Of a DNA stretch of 64,000 bases, positions 1 through 7,804 are shown one piece after another. Both the position numbers and the translations under genes were made by a program. The DNA lies in NCBI GenBank assembly GCA_031553395.1, contig JAVBLR010000030.1, positions 1-64,000 of the forward strand, written 5' to 3'. The stretch is from WRGA01 sp031553395. Its GTDB lineage: Bacteria > Bacteroidota > Bacteroidia > Bacteroidales > WRGA01. Position 1 is the stretch's first letter. Each line of letters starts with the position of its first letter. Below the pieces are notes generated by a model, which made no database searches, was not told the DNA's origin, and saw nothing but the letters and a program-made list of their open reading frames with translations.

Positions 1-1
1 A

Positions 2-706
2 CGGGCAACCGCTTTCCGACAGTGGGCGACATCCGTTTTGCGTGATTACGCCATTCGGGGCTACGTTATCGACAAAAAACGGATGGAGAACGGCACGTTT
101 CTCGGCGAGGATTATTTTGAACACTTACTTGCCGAAATCCGTGAAATCCGGTTGAGTGAACGCCGTTTCTACCAAAAGATAACGGATATTTACGCCACTG
201 CAATGGATTATAACAAGGATGCGATAACCACGAAAGAATTCTTTGCCAAAGTCCAAAACAAGCTGCATTACGCCGTTCACGGTCATACCGCTGCCGAACT
301 CATCATATCAAGGGCAAATGCCGAAAAAGAACACATGGGTTTAACATCGTGGGAGAAAAGCCCTGACGGGAAAATCGTTAAAACCGATGTTTCCATTGCC
401 AAAAACTACTTGACCGAAACCGAACTGGAATCATTGGGACGTATTGTCAATGCCTACTTGGATTTGGCGGAAGACCGTGCCAAAAGGCATATTCCCATGA
501 CAATGGAAGATTGGGCGAAACGTCTTGATAAATTCTTGGAAGCCGATGAGCGCGACGTGTTGCAAAATAGCGGAAAGGTTACCGCACTGATGGCAAAAGA
601 TTTTTCCGAAAGCGAATTTGAAAAATATCGAATCGTACAAGACCGCTTGTTTGAATCCGATTTTGATAAAGAGGCGAAGCAAATCAAAGGTAAAAGCGAG
701 AAATAA
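2..706 (+). CDS. RhuM-family protein, 5' end outside the window
   Basis: The reading frame is open from base 2, so the gene begins left of the window. The first in-frame start-like codon (TTG at 38) is internal, because the residues before it (FRQWATSVL) already fit the family. The protein shows the RhuM pattern: FRQWAT, SERRFYQKITDIYATA, VQNKLHYAVHGHTAAE and KNYLTETEL, followed by a helical C-terminal part. RhuM proteins occur on pathogenicity islands and conjugative elements. Their biochemical role is poorly defined, though Fic- or toxin-like roles have been suggested. It is GC-richer than the core genome and sits beside two integrases, so it is most likely cargo of that element. Family assignment is fairly sure; function is not. 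Confidence 0.8.
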   Translation, partial: RATAFRQWATSVLRDYAIRGYVIDKKRMENGTFLGEDYFEHLLAEIREIRLSERRFYQKITDIYATAMDYNKDAITTKEFFAKVQNKLHYAVHGHTAAELIISRANAEKEHMGLTSWEKSPDGKIVKTDVSIAKNYLTETELESLGRIVNAYLDLAEDRAKRHIPMTMEDWAKRLDKFLEADERDVLQNSGKVTALMAKDFSESEFEKYRIVQDRLFESDFDKEAKQIKGKSEK

Positions 707-785
707 TATGAAAGGACAAAAGACCGTAGCGGAGGTAACGCTTGCCGGTTAACGGCGACATTAAATCCGGGAACGCCGGAAATAT

Positions 786-823
786 AAAGTCCCGATTTGA
801 AGTGATTTTCAAGTCGGGACTTT
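786..823 (+). terminator. Terminator after the RhuM-like gene
   Basis: A perfect 10-bp stem (786-795 with 814-823, arm AAAGTCCCGA) encloses an 18-nt loop and lies 80 bp after the RhuM stop codon. It also lies just beyond the 3' end of the convergent gene that ends at 842, so it may serve both directions. Confidence 0.6.
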
Positions 824-841
824 TGGTAATTGTCTTATTGT

Positions 842-1240
842 TCAATTCAATCCGTAATTCTGAATATTTATCGGTAATGATATTTTAGAGATAAGCATCT
901 TATCTGCAACCCATTTTCTTAATATTTCCGCATTCTCCGAATCAATTCTGAACGCCATTGCGATAATAAATATGAGACCAAACTCGTACGGTTCATAAGC
1001 GATTTTGATTTTACTGGTTTTTACGATAAGCCGACACTTACCGGTTTCTTCCTCCTTGAACACATTTGTTTTGAGTATCGCCTCTATGACGGCATTTATC
1101 GTTTGTCGGTAAACGCCGAACAATTCCGTCAGTTCGCATTTCGATAGTCGAATCGTCCCATTTACAGGAACGAATATTACTCTTTTACAATTGTTTTCGT
1201 CCGTTTCAATGGCTAAAATGCCTTTATCTATTGTATCCAT
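842..1240 (-). CDS. Small HTH-like protein of the integrative element
   Basis: This 132-residue protein has a helix-turn-helix-like stretch around residues 28-55 (LSKCELTELFGVYRQTI). It resembles the N-terminal DNA-binding part of RhuM/KilA-type proteins, and a further helical segment follows. It lies downstream of the first integrase on the same strand with an 11-bp gap, so the two are probably co-transcribed. Small proteins of this kind accompany tandem integrases in Bacteroides elements. A role in regulating excision or integration is an inference only. Confidence 0.55.
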   Translation of the reverse strand: MDTIDKGILAIETDENNCKRVIFVPVNGTIRLSKCELTELFGVYRQTINAVIEAILKTNVFKEEETGKCRLIVKTSKIKIAYEPYEFGLIFIIAMAFRIDSENAEILRKWVADKMLISKISLPINIQNYGLN

Positions 1241-1251
1241 ATTGATTTATT

Positions 1252-2517
1252 TTATTGATTATTACTATAGTTCTGATATTCCGGCAATTCATATTTCCCC
1301 TGAATTCGTTCCGCCAAATTCGTCATATCCTCGTTGATTTTAGTGCGGGTAACCTCCGCATAGATTTGGGTAGTCTTGATGGAAAGATGCCCCATCATCC
1401 GGCTCAATGTCTCTATCGGCATGCCGTTCGTCAAGCAAACCGTTGTTGCATAGGTAAAACGGCTCATGTGAAATGTCAGCCGCTTTTCTATTCCGGCTTT
1501 CTTCGCTATTTTTTTCAATTGCAGGTTAACGGAAACACGGGTTTGAAGCCTGTAAACACAGTTGCATTCTCCGGCAAATTCCGTTCCCTCATATCTGTTC
1601 AAAATATTTATTGCAGGAGCAAGCAACGGAATGTATGAAGTCGTTCCGGTCTTTTGGCGGTTCAGGACAATCCACAGGCTGCCGTCTTCCTGCCGCTGGA
1701 TATTCTCCTGTTTCAGATTTTTCAAGTCTATATAGGAGATACCGGTGAACGCTGAAAAGACAAACATGTCGCGTGTAAAATTCCATGCGGGATACTCCAT
1801 ATCCGTCCGCCTCAACCGTTCCAGTTCATCATGAAACAACCACCTGCGTTCAACGGTCAGCCTCGGCGGGGTATAATTCGTAAAGGGGTCTATCCGAACC
1901 AATCCTTTATTGAACGCCCTTTTCACCACATGGCGGAAAATCGCCATGTATCCTCTCTCCGTCCTTGCCTTCATGCGCAAATCCGTTTTCAGGTACCGGG
2001 AATAATCATCCACCAACGCAATATCAATTTTCCCGAAAGGAATATCACCGACATGATACTTATGTTGCAAAAACGCCTTGAAATGCCTGTGTGCATTGGG
2101 ATAAGCGGTAAATGTATTTTCCGCAATCCTTATCCCTACGCTTTTTCTTTTTTCCTCCAATAATTCCAAAAACTCTTCCATGACGGTATTTTGATGCGTA
2201 CCGATACCCCGTATTGCATTTTTCAGGGATTCCGCCGTTACGTAGCCGTTATCGTTTACCAGAACTTTGTAATATTCCGCTATCCGGGTTTTGTGTTTTT
2301 CAATGTCCCGGTTGATACCGGGTATTTCTTCGGATTTACCGATAGCCAATCCCGCTTTGGCATCCCATTGTCCGGGTAAAATATCAAGCCCCGTACTGAA
2401 TGTTGTACTTTCCCCGTCCACGCTGATACGCCCGACGACGGGACATCTGCCGGACTTCTTTTTCTTACTCGTATTGAGGTAGAATAATATACTGAAAGTG
2501 CTTCTATTCTTTTTCAT
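1252..2517 (-). CDS. Tyrosine recombinase (integrase) 1 of a tandem pair
   Basis: This 421-residue site-specific recombinase has an N-terminal arm-binding region, a SAM-like core-binding region (about 110-215) and a C-terminal catalytic domain. Visible catalytic elements are the beta-hairpin lysine (RQKTGTTS), the box II motif HMSRF, GHLSIKTTQIY, and the nucleophile Tyr386. The first catalytic Arg of canonical family members is not seen in FTGISYIDL. Loss of that Arg is known in Bacteroides IntDOT-type recombinases. It lies 17 bp downstream of a second recombinase on the same strand. Such pairs mark the ends of Bacteroidetes conjugative or mobilizable transposons. Its GC content is above that of the core genome. 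Confidence 0.92.
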   Translation of the reverse strand: MKKNRSTFSILFYLNTSKKKKSGRCPVVGRISVDGESTTFSTGLDILPGQWDAKAGLAIGKSEEIPGINRDIEKHKTRIAEYYKVLVNDNGYVTAESLKNAIRGIGTHQNTVMEEFLELLEEKRKSVGIRIAENTFTAYPNAHRHFKAFLQHKYHVGDIPFGKIDIALVDDYSRYLKTDLRMKARTERGYMAIFRHVVKRAFNKGLVRIDPFTNYTPPRLTVERRWLFHDELERLRRTDMEYPAWNFTRDMFVFSAFTGISYIDLKNLKQENIQRQEDGSLWIVLNRQKTGTTSYIPLLAPAINILNRYEGTEFAGECNCVYRLQTRVSVNLQLKKIAKKAGIEKRLTFHMSRFTYATTVCLTNGMPIETLSRMMGHLSIKTTQIYAEVTRTKINEDMTNLAERIQGKYELPEYQNYSNNQ

Positions 2518-2534
2518 TGTGATATTTTTACTGG

Positions 2535-3779
2535 TTAATCTTGAAACTTGTCTGCAATCCGCGCTGACAGGAGTTTCATGTCGCTACTGATTTTCTCCTT
2601 GTCAACATGCGCATAACGTTGGGTGGTTTGAATATCCCGGTGCCCGAGCATGTGGCTGACGCTTTCCATCGGAACGCCTTGCGACAAGCAAACCAAACTG
2701 GCAAACGAGTGCCGACTTTGATGGAAGGAAATCGTCCTTTCCAAGCCACAATATTTTGCAACCGTTTTTAATTTGATGTTCATGTAGCCCTGTTCCGGTA
2801 CGGGAAATACTAAATCGTCCTTAGCCAGTCCCCTGTATTTCTCCATGATTTGCATGGGGATATCCAACAACTTGACATTAAACGGAACGCCCGTCTTTTG
2901 CCGGGACATGGAAATCCATAAGTCACCGGTTTCGTCACGGATAATATTTTTCCGGGTAATTCTTTTCAGGTCGGCGTACGAGATACCAGTGAACGAGGCA
3001 AAAACGAACAAGTCCCGTACAAGGCGTAAGTCCGGCTGTTGAATGGTTGTCGAAATGAGCCGTTCGAATTCATCTTTCGTCAGCGACCGGACTTGTTGCC
3101 GTGGTTTTTCCGGTTTATAGCCGAAGAAAGGCGGAAGGTTGATAAGTCTTCTTTGGAATGCGATTCGCGCCGCTTTTTGAAGCGGAACCATGATGGCAAC
3201 AACCGAACCCGCTTTCATCTTCCGCTCCACCCGCAGGTTGAAGTCGAAAGCTTCGATAAAGGGTAAGTCCATACGGTTCAGCGGCATATCCTTGACCTTG
3301 TATTTTTCCGGGATAAAACGCCGGAGATGCACAAATGTCTTCCGGTATTGCTTGTAGGTGGATATTGAACGGTCAATGCCCACCCGCGAATGAAACTCCC
3401 ACATCATTTCTTCAAACAAAACGAGCAACGTTTTCTGAGACGAGGCGATACCCTGAAAGGCATTCTTTACTTCGACGGCGGTTACCGTTCCGGTACGCCC
3501 TAAAATATCCTTGTAATGCGTGTGAATACCGAGATTAATTTTATTAATCTCGCGGTTGAGTTCGACGGCGACACGGCTCTTTCCGGTTGCCCGCCCCGAT
3601 TTAACGTGCCACAGGCGTTCCTCGACTTTCAGTTTGGTACTGAATTGGGCGATACTGTTCCCGATGATGATTTTTCCGGTAATCGGATAGGCGACCTTTT
3701 CCCCGGCACCGGATTTTTCCAACCGGCTTTCCCGTTTGAGATAAAACGAGACTTTTAATTCGTTGTTCATAACACTCAC
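2535..3779 (-). CDS. Tyrosine recombinase (integrase) 2 of a tandem pair
   Basis: This 414-residue recombinase is a paralogue of its downstream neighbour, with the same domain order. Visible elements are SRQKTGVPF, the box II motif HQSRHSFAS, LGHRDIQTTQRY and the nucleophile Tyr389. FTGISYADL again lacks the usual box I Arg. It is the first gene of the leftward transcription unit (recombinase 2, recombinase 1, HTH protein). The element end is expected just upstream of its start, between about 3,780 and 4,160. Paired enzymes may act together in excision, but here that is an inference. Confidence 0.92.
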   Translation of the reverse strand: MSVMNNELKVSFYLKRESRLEKSGAGEKVAYPITGKIIIGNSIAQFSTKLKVEERLWHVKSGRATGKSRVAVELNREINKINLGIHTHYKDILGRTGTVTAVEVKNAFQGIASSQKTLLVLFEEMMWEFHSRVGIDRSISTYKQYRKTFVHLRRFIPEKYKVKDMPLNRMDLPFIEAFDFNLRVERKMKAGSVVAIMVPLQKAARIAFQRRLINLPPFFGYKPEKPRQQVRSLTKDEFERLISTTIQQPDLRLVRDLFVFASFTGISYADLKRITRKNIIRDETGDLWISMSRQKTGVPFNVKLLDIPMQIMEKYRGLAKDDLVFPVPEQGYMNIKLKTVAKYCGLERTISFHQSRHSFASLVCLSQGVPMESVSHMLGHRDIQTTQRYAHVDKEKISSDMKLLSARIADKFQD

Positions 3780-3977
3780 TTTTTAAGTTGGTAAAATTAC
3801 TTCTTATGTGAGTTATCTGAACAATGTAAATTGCAGACAGACAGTGTTATAAACAGCCAGTTGACGACATCGAATTTCCGTGTTTTGCTCCGTCAAAAAC
3901 GGGTAACGGGATAGAGACAGAATGTTTGCTTTAATCCTCTCAAAACTGCATTTTGGCGATTCGGCAACCGGTGCCTC

Positions 3978-4406
3978 TTAATACCAGTCAAAACTGATTA
4001 TCAGTCGATTACATCGTTCCCGTCTTCTTTGCTTTTTTCTCTCCGGTTTTTTGAAAACGATGTAAACCAAAGCAAACCGAAGAACTTCGCTTGTTTCTAA
4101 AGCATTACCTATTGTCTTTTTGCGGTTATCCAAGCTATTGATTTTTAGTTGAATACGCAAAAATATCATCTTCTTGATGAAGGTTTCCATAATGATAATC
4201 GTAACTATCGGAAACAGGATTTTGTGGTCTTTGATATTATCCAACTCGAATACAATAAACCGCTTAGAAAGCAAATCCAACTGTTTGTCCGAGTTCAATA
4301 GGTAGTCATACTCACCACCTTTGTAGTACGGTTCAAGCACATTCAGGAAATTGGCTACGTCAAAATCCTTTTCACGGACTTGCTTTTCGGCAAGGATTTT
4401 CCGGTC
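3978..4406 (-). pseudogene. traG: traG remnant (conjugation ATPase fragment)
   Basis: Read leftwards from 4,406, the frame gives VREKDFDVANFLNVLEP, then YYKGGEYDYLLNSDKQLDLL, then DNIKDHKILFPIVTIIIMET. This is an internal segment of the large TraG/VirB4-like ATPase of Bacteroidetes conjugation systems. The match stops abruptly near 4,166 after ETFIKKM, and the remaining ~60 residues are basic and do not look like TraG. It also stops on the right at about 4,400, where tRNA-Phe-like sequence begins. Only about 80 residues of a protein of roughly 800 remain, so this is debris from an older conjugative element cut by later insertions. TraG identity is confident; the junction positions are approximate. 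Confidence 0.75.
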
Positions 4407-4476
4407 CTTTGCTCTTCGGTCTTAAAAAGACTCGCTGCGCTCACTTTTCAAGCCCTACCAACGGAGCCATGGCACC
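4391..4476 (-). pseudogene. Scrambled tRNA-Phe-like sequence (probable attachment-site remnant)
   Basis: On the minus strand, 4476-4455 matches the 5' acceptor and D-arm of the tRNA-Phe gene at 12,604-12,676 in 20 of 22 positions. Then 4415-4391 matches its D-arm/anticodon arm (AGAGCAAAGGAC, AAAATCCTTG) with two or three differences. About 40 unrelated bases separate the two blocks, and the 3' half (T-arm, acceptor) is missing. A functional tRNA is therefore excluded. The position, at the far end of an island whose integrase sits next to tRNA-Phe, suggests a decayed attachment site. The anticodon-side block also runs into the traG fragment. Confidence 0.6.
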
Positions 4477-4501
4477 TTTTGTTTGCTTATTTTGGGTTGT
4501 C

Positions 4502-4523
4502 GGTTTACACATTGGTTTACACA
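4502..4523. repeat. Direct repeat pair GGTTTACACA, left end of island
   Basis: Two copies of GGTTTACACA start at 4502 and 4514, a 12-bp step. The same pair with the same step lies directly upstream of the integrase at 12,491-12,512. Such repeats are candidate arm-type integrase-binding sites and mark both ends of the 4.5-12.6 kb island. Confidence 0.6.
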
Positions 4524-4568
4524 AGCTGTATTGTTAATAAATTACTTTTAATTCTCTCTATACTAAAA

Positions 4569-4595
4569 ACGGCAAACCGTTTTCAGACTTGCCGT
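4569..4595. repeat. Intergenic hairpin repeat, copy 1
   Basis: The sequence begins ACGGCAAACC and ends TTGCCGT, forming a 7-bp stem. It lies just after the 3' end of the leftward lipoprotein gene (stop at 4634). It is about 89% identical to a copy at 5329-5355, which also follows a leftward gene. It may be a 3'-processing or termination element, but there is no strong T-tract. Confidence 0.5.
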
Positions 4596-4633
4596 CTATG
4601 TTTTCATTAATACTTTATGCTTTATATTAAAAA

Positions 4634-5308
4634 TTATCTTATTCGACTAAAATAATATCCTTTTGTACACCAAAAATCGCCACAATAAACATCATAAGTA
4701 AATACGAATAAGTTTTTATTTATAAAATAAATATCTCCTTCAAAATTTCTATAAGAGGTTGTGATAGTTGCCACAAAAGGGGAAATATATGATACAATTT
4801 GAGGTTCGAATTCTATTTTCAGATAATATTGTCCCAAATGTTTAATTTCAGGGTATCTATTGGAACATTCACACATTGTTTTGTTGGTATCAAAATATGT
4901 TACATCAGGAATGGTACGTCCTTCCCTCAATGTTGTAGATATAATCTTATATCCTCCAAAATGTAATAATTTTTCAGTTACTAATTGCCTATTATTTTCA
5001 TCTAACAAATTACCAAAACAAATACTGTCTGTAATGGATACTAAAGCGTTAAACGGTTCATATTCGTTATTAGGCATCATTGCTCCTGTTTTCGCATCAA
5101 GTATTATTTTATCTTGATTTTTCCATAATTGAGTTGTGAATGTATTGCTAGGTCTCCAAACCGAATTAACTAAATCCTCTATCACAATACCCATTTCAGG
5201 CTCTTTCTCTGTATCATCACTATCTGTATTATCTTTATCACATGATGTTATTAAGGATATACACAACATTACCATTAAAAAGTTAGCTAATAATTTGATG
5301 TTTTTCAT
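4634..5308 (-). CDS. Lipoprotein of unknown function
   Basis: This is a 224-residue lipoprotein. I chose the ATG at 5308 because it gives a proper signal peptide (MKNIKLLANFLMVML) and lipobox (LITSC). The in-frame codons upstream add nine residues that do not fit a signal. An acidic linker (DKDNTDSDDTEKEPE) follows the cysteine, as in exported Bacteroidetes surface lipoproteins. The mature part begins with a short WRP segment and is predicted to be beta-rich. I recognise no family. It is the last gene of a leftward cluster with a beta-barrel protein and a smaller lipoprotein. Confidence 0.7.
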   Translation of the reverse strand: MKNIKLLANFLMVMLCISLITSCDKDNTDSDDTEKEPEMGIVIEDLVNSVWRPSNTFTTQLWKNQDKIILDAKTGAMMPNNEYEPFNALVSITDSICFGNLLDENNRQLVTEKLLHFGGYKIISTTLREGRTIPDVTYFDTNKTMCECSNRYPEIKHLGQYYLKIEFEPQIVSYISPFVATITTSYRNFEGDIYFINKNLFVFTYDVYCGDFWCTKGYYFSRIR

Positions 5309-5328
5309 TGAAACATTTGATTTTAGAT

Positions 5329-5355
5329 ACGGCAAACCATTTTCAGACCTGCCGT
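5329..5355. repeat. Intergenic hairpin repeat, copy 2
   Basis: This second copy of the hairpin at 4569-4595 lies between the beta-barrel gene (ends 5373) and the downstream lipoprotein (starts 5308). Its stem is ACGGCA/TGCCGT. The two copies sit at the ends of consecutive genes, suggesting duplication of a gene-plus-hairpin unit or a small dispersed repeat. Confidence 0.5.
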
Positions 5356-5372
5356 TTCATATAGTTTTTCTC

Positions 5373-5987
5373 TTAAAATGAATATCCAATGGACGCTTTG
5401 AAGTTTGTGTTGTAAGGGGAAAATTCTAACTTATCTCCCCCAGCATTTGCCATTCCACAGTCATACCCTAATCCAAATAGGAACTTTGAATACTGAAAAT
5501 TCAGACCTGTGGTTAATCCCATATCAAAGCGGTTTAGGTAATCAAAAACATTTTCCTTATGGCTCTCTCCATCTGAATTGTCATAAGATACCTTTCCTGC
5601 GATTCCATAACCAAAGTACCACCCTAAAGACGGATATATACACATATCTCGTCCTAAATTGAATTTATATAAAAACGATATTGGCACTTGTAAATAAGAC
5701 GGATTGAATGTTGCCGTTTGCTTAAACGAATCGCTGTTTCTTGTGGCTTTTGCTCCAAGACTTAAATAATACAAACCCGATTCAAGACCTATTTGTGGAG
5801 TAAACATATATTGCATATTAATCCCGGCATGAAAACCTGTTTTATTATCTAACTCATAAGGAGAGCTGTCTCCCCTAAAAGAAGATACATTTAATCCTGC
5901 TTTAATACCCCAATTAAATTGAGCATTTGCAGTAATAGCCAAAGCCATAAAAAGGCTCATTGTAAAAACTCGTTTTATTATTTTCAT
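5373..5987 (-). CDS. Outer-membrane beta-barrel protein (PorT/OMP_b-brl family)
   Basis: This 204-residue protein has a cleavable signal peptide (MKIIKRVFTM to ANAQ), then WGIKAGLNVSSF, FHAGINMQYMFTPQIGLESG and a terminal aromatic strand ending SIGYSF. The pattern is that of small Bacteroidetes outer-membrane barrels. Its start overlaps the stop of the upstream lipoprotein gene by four bases (ATGA), so the two are translationally coupled and may form one envelope complex. No substrate can be named. Confidence 0.85.
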   Translation of the reverse strand: MKIIKRVFTMSLFMALAITANAQFNWGIKAGLNVSSFRGDSSPYELDNKTGFHAGINMQYMFTPQIGLESGLYYLSLGAKATRNSDSFKQTATFNPSYLQVPISFLYKFNLGRDMCIYPSLGWYFGYGIAGKVSYDNSDGESHKENVFDYLNRFDMGLTTGLNFQYSKFLFGLGYDCGMANAGGDKLEFSPYNTNFKASIGYSF

Positions 5988-6382
5988 TGTCTTGTTGCTT
6001 TAAATCTTGTTGTTTCTCCTAACTCGCTTAATTCAGCCGTAATATTATTCCCCTTTAATTCAATGATTGTGTAAGTTACTGTTGCCGTATTCACTTTACA
6101 TGTAATAACATTGTCTTTATATACATAAGTTCCATTGCGAGTTGAACCGTCTGCACTTGTTCGTGCCCTGTATGACAAATCACTATTAAATTGAGCATAA
6201 GCACTCTCATATCCTGCATCTTCCGCAGAAATCCAAACGCCTTGATAATAAACATCTGTAACGTTCCATTTTCCAATGATAGATGCTTTTCCGTTGTCGT
6301 CATCATCATCACTGCAAGAACTTACAACCATTGAACACAAAGCAACCATTAATACGGTCGCAAATAATCTAAAAACTTTCAT
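5984..6382 (-). CDS. Small lipoprotein, lipocalin-like
   Basis: This lipoprotein of 132 residues starts at the ATG at 6382. That start gives a clean signal peptide and lipobox (MVVSSC), followed by an Asp-rich tract (SDDDDDNG). The mature part has the IIGKWNVTDVYYQG opening seen in lipocalin-like/DUF4923-type Bacteroidetes lipoproteins and predicted beta strands. Its stop overlaps the next gene's start. It is the first gene after the structured leader at 6.44-6.70 kb, whose promoter probably drives the group. Confidence 0.75.
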   Translation of the reverse strand: MKVFRLFATVLMVALCSMVVSSCSDDDDDNGKASIIGKWNVTDVYYQGVWISAEDAGYESAYAQFNSDLSYRARTSADGSTRNGTYVYKDNVITCKVNTATVTYTIIELKGNNITAELSELGETTRFKATRQ

Positions 6383-6443
6383 AATAAATAATTTGTTTAT
6401 GCCTTTTTTCTCCCTCAAAAGACGGGTTATATAAAATAAAGAA

Positions 6444-6700
6444 GCGTGGGAGAACTGTTTAAAACTTATTGATTATCAGGTTCTCGCAAAACCCAGCACA
6501 CAATAAGCAACAGTCGCCCACGCCCATATCTTATATATACTAAAAGTACATACAAATACAGTACGTGAGCGTTTTTTGTTGCTATTACCCCGTGTGCTAT
6601 TCAAATTTTGCGAGATTTGATAATCGGGATAATATTTTAAAAAACGCTTTCGTTGTAATAAATTACTTTTCCAATGATTAATGTTTTAATCAAACGGAAT
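6444..6700 (-). ncRNA. Candidate structured RNA or long 5' leader with two mirrored hairpins
   Basis: Two hairpins are visible. One spans 6569-6647, with outer stem GCGTTTTTT/AAAAAACGC and inner ATTATCCC/GGGGTAAT. The other spans 6444-6523, with stems GCGTGGG/CCCACGC, ACTGTT/AACAGT and CTTATTG/CAATAAG. Their apical parts are inverted copies of each other (GATTATC, CTCGCAAAA, AGCACAC, AGCAACA in mirror order). They could therefore pair with each other as an alternative fold. A consensus promoter lies at 6706-6736. After the second hairpin the minus strand is T-rich, so it may terminate the transcript or be the leader of the lipoprotein/barrel operon. I recognise no Rfam-type family. This region accounts for much of the gene-free stretch 6383-7106. 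Confidence 0.45.
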
Positions 6701-6705
6701 TGCGA

Positions 6706-6736
6706 CAAAATTACAAGAAAACGTCGAATTAACAAA
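6706..6736 (-). promoter_or_regulatory. Consensus Bacteroidetes promoter for the structured RNA/operon
   Basis: On the minus strand, TTTG (6736-6733) and TAATTTTG (6713-6706) are separated by exactly 19 bp, a full match to the Bacteroides -33/-7 consensus. Transcription would start near 6700, just before the hairpins. Confidence 0.6.
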
Positions 6737-7106
6737 TTGTGGCTTAATAATCAATTGTATTGTTTGGTAAGAATTTACAAATCGGTTTTATTTCTGACTA
6801 ATTCCTTTTTCTGACTTCTTTTTCCGCTTTTTACCTTGAAAAATATGACGATTATTATACAGGCAAAAATAGGTTTTGAACTGACTTCGTAAAATCCGTT
6901 ATTTTGAATGTCTTGTACTCAACCGATTTACGAATGAAAGGTTGAAGTTTATTATCTAAGCTTTGAGAGGGACTTTTCTGTATCTCCACCGCAATTTGTG
7001 TATATGCGCTGTTTTTTTACTTTTCGCTTATGGGGAGGGGTATTTTTTGAGGATAGGATATAAATACAAAAAGCCGTCAGTATATTTCAACTAACGGCTT
7101 CTTTGG

Positions 7107-7802
7107 TTACTTCTTCTTTCTGATATTATCTTTAATCTCAACCTCTGTAAACTTTCGGAGTTCAATTATAAACTGTTTCAGCTTATCTATTTGTGGCTTT
7201 GGTAACTCAACACTTTTATTTGTGTTTTTACCTATGTTTACCTGTATCGGCTTGCACCGCTTAATTAATTCCAATAACTCGTCCAAATCAAAATCCATTA
7301 TCGGCTCAATCGTAACATAAGTCTTAATACCCCTTTCTGCGATTTTCTCCATTGCTGAAACTCTATCTTCTATTTTCGGAGAATTAACCATGAATTCAGG
7401 ATAGTTCCGATTTGTTTCGATTGTCGTACAAACAACTGAATGTTTAAAAACAGGGTGGTTTATAAATTCCAATATTTTCTTTGGATTCTTTGACTGATAA
7501 AGATATTTATTTGTAAAGCTATTAAATAGCTAATTATTAAAACTGTGGCAGTAATCTAATGTTTTTAATATCCACTCATTAGAAACATTTTCAGCAAATA
7601 AATCTGTTCCACTTCCAATAAATATAAAATTGCCAGTTCCCAAGTCGGTTTTAAATTCTGTGTCATCTAATCGGAGTTCTTTCTGTTTTCCGAATTCTTT
7701 CATGTAACAATACAAACAATCATGCTCACATACTCCTTTTACTGTATTCCATGTGTGAGTAACAAACCCATACATATCTCCTTTTCTTGGATTTAACGCC
7801 AT
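7107..7802 (-). pseudogene. DUF5131/radical-SAM-like protein interrupted by one in-frame TAG
   Basis: The gene starts at the ATG at 7802, two bases after the helicase stop. The N-terminal part carries HTWNTVKG followed by a CX3CX2C cluster (CEHDCLYCY), typical of radical-SAM/DUF5131 (phage Gp37/Gp68-like) proteins. It continues to CHSFNN and hits TAG at 7532-7530. The same frame resumes with NKYLYQSKNPKKILEF and the expected C-terminal half (CTTIETNR, TIEPIMDFD), ending in TAA at 7107. No frameshift is present. Compared with the expected FNNKYLYQ, about eight codons, beginning with TAG and containing a GCTATTTAATAGC palindrome, look inserted. It may be a decayed gene, or UAG may be read through or recoded. 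Confidence 0.65.
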
Positions 7803-7804
7803 AA

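Noticed and set aside
707..785. Very short open frame after the RhuM-like gene starting at the ATG at 708
   Set aside because: It is only about 14 codons with no homology or context. The stretch is explained as spacer before the terminator.
4391..4476. A second functional tRNA-Phe
   Set aside because: The 3' half is missing and about 40 bases interrupt the two matching blocks, so no cloverleaf can form.
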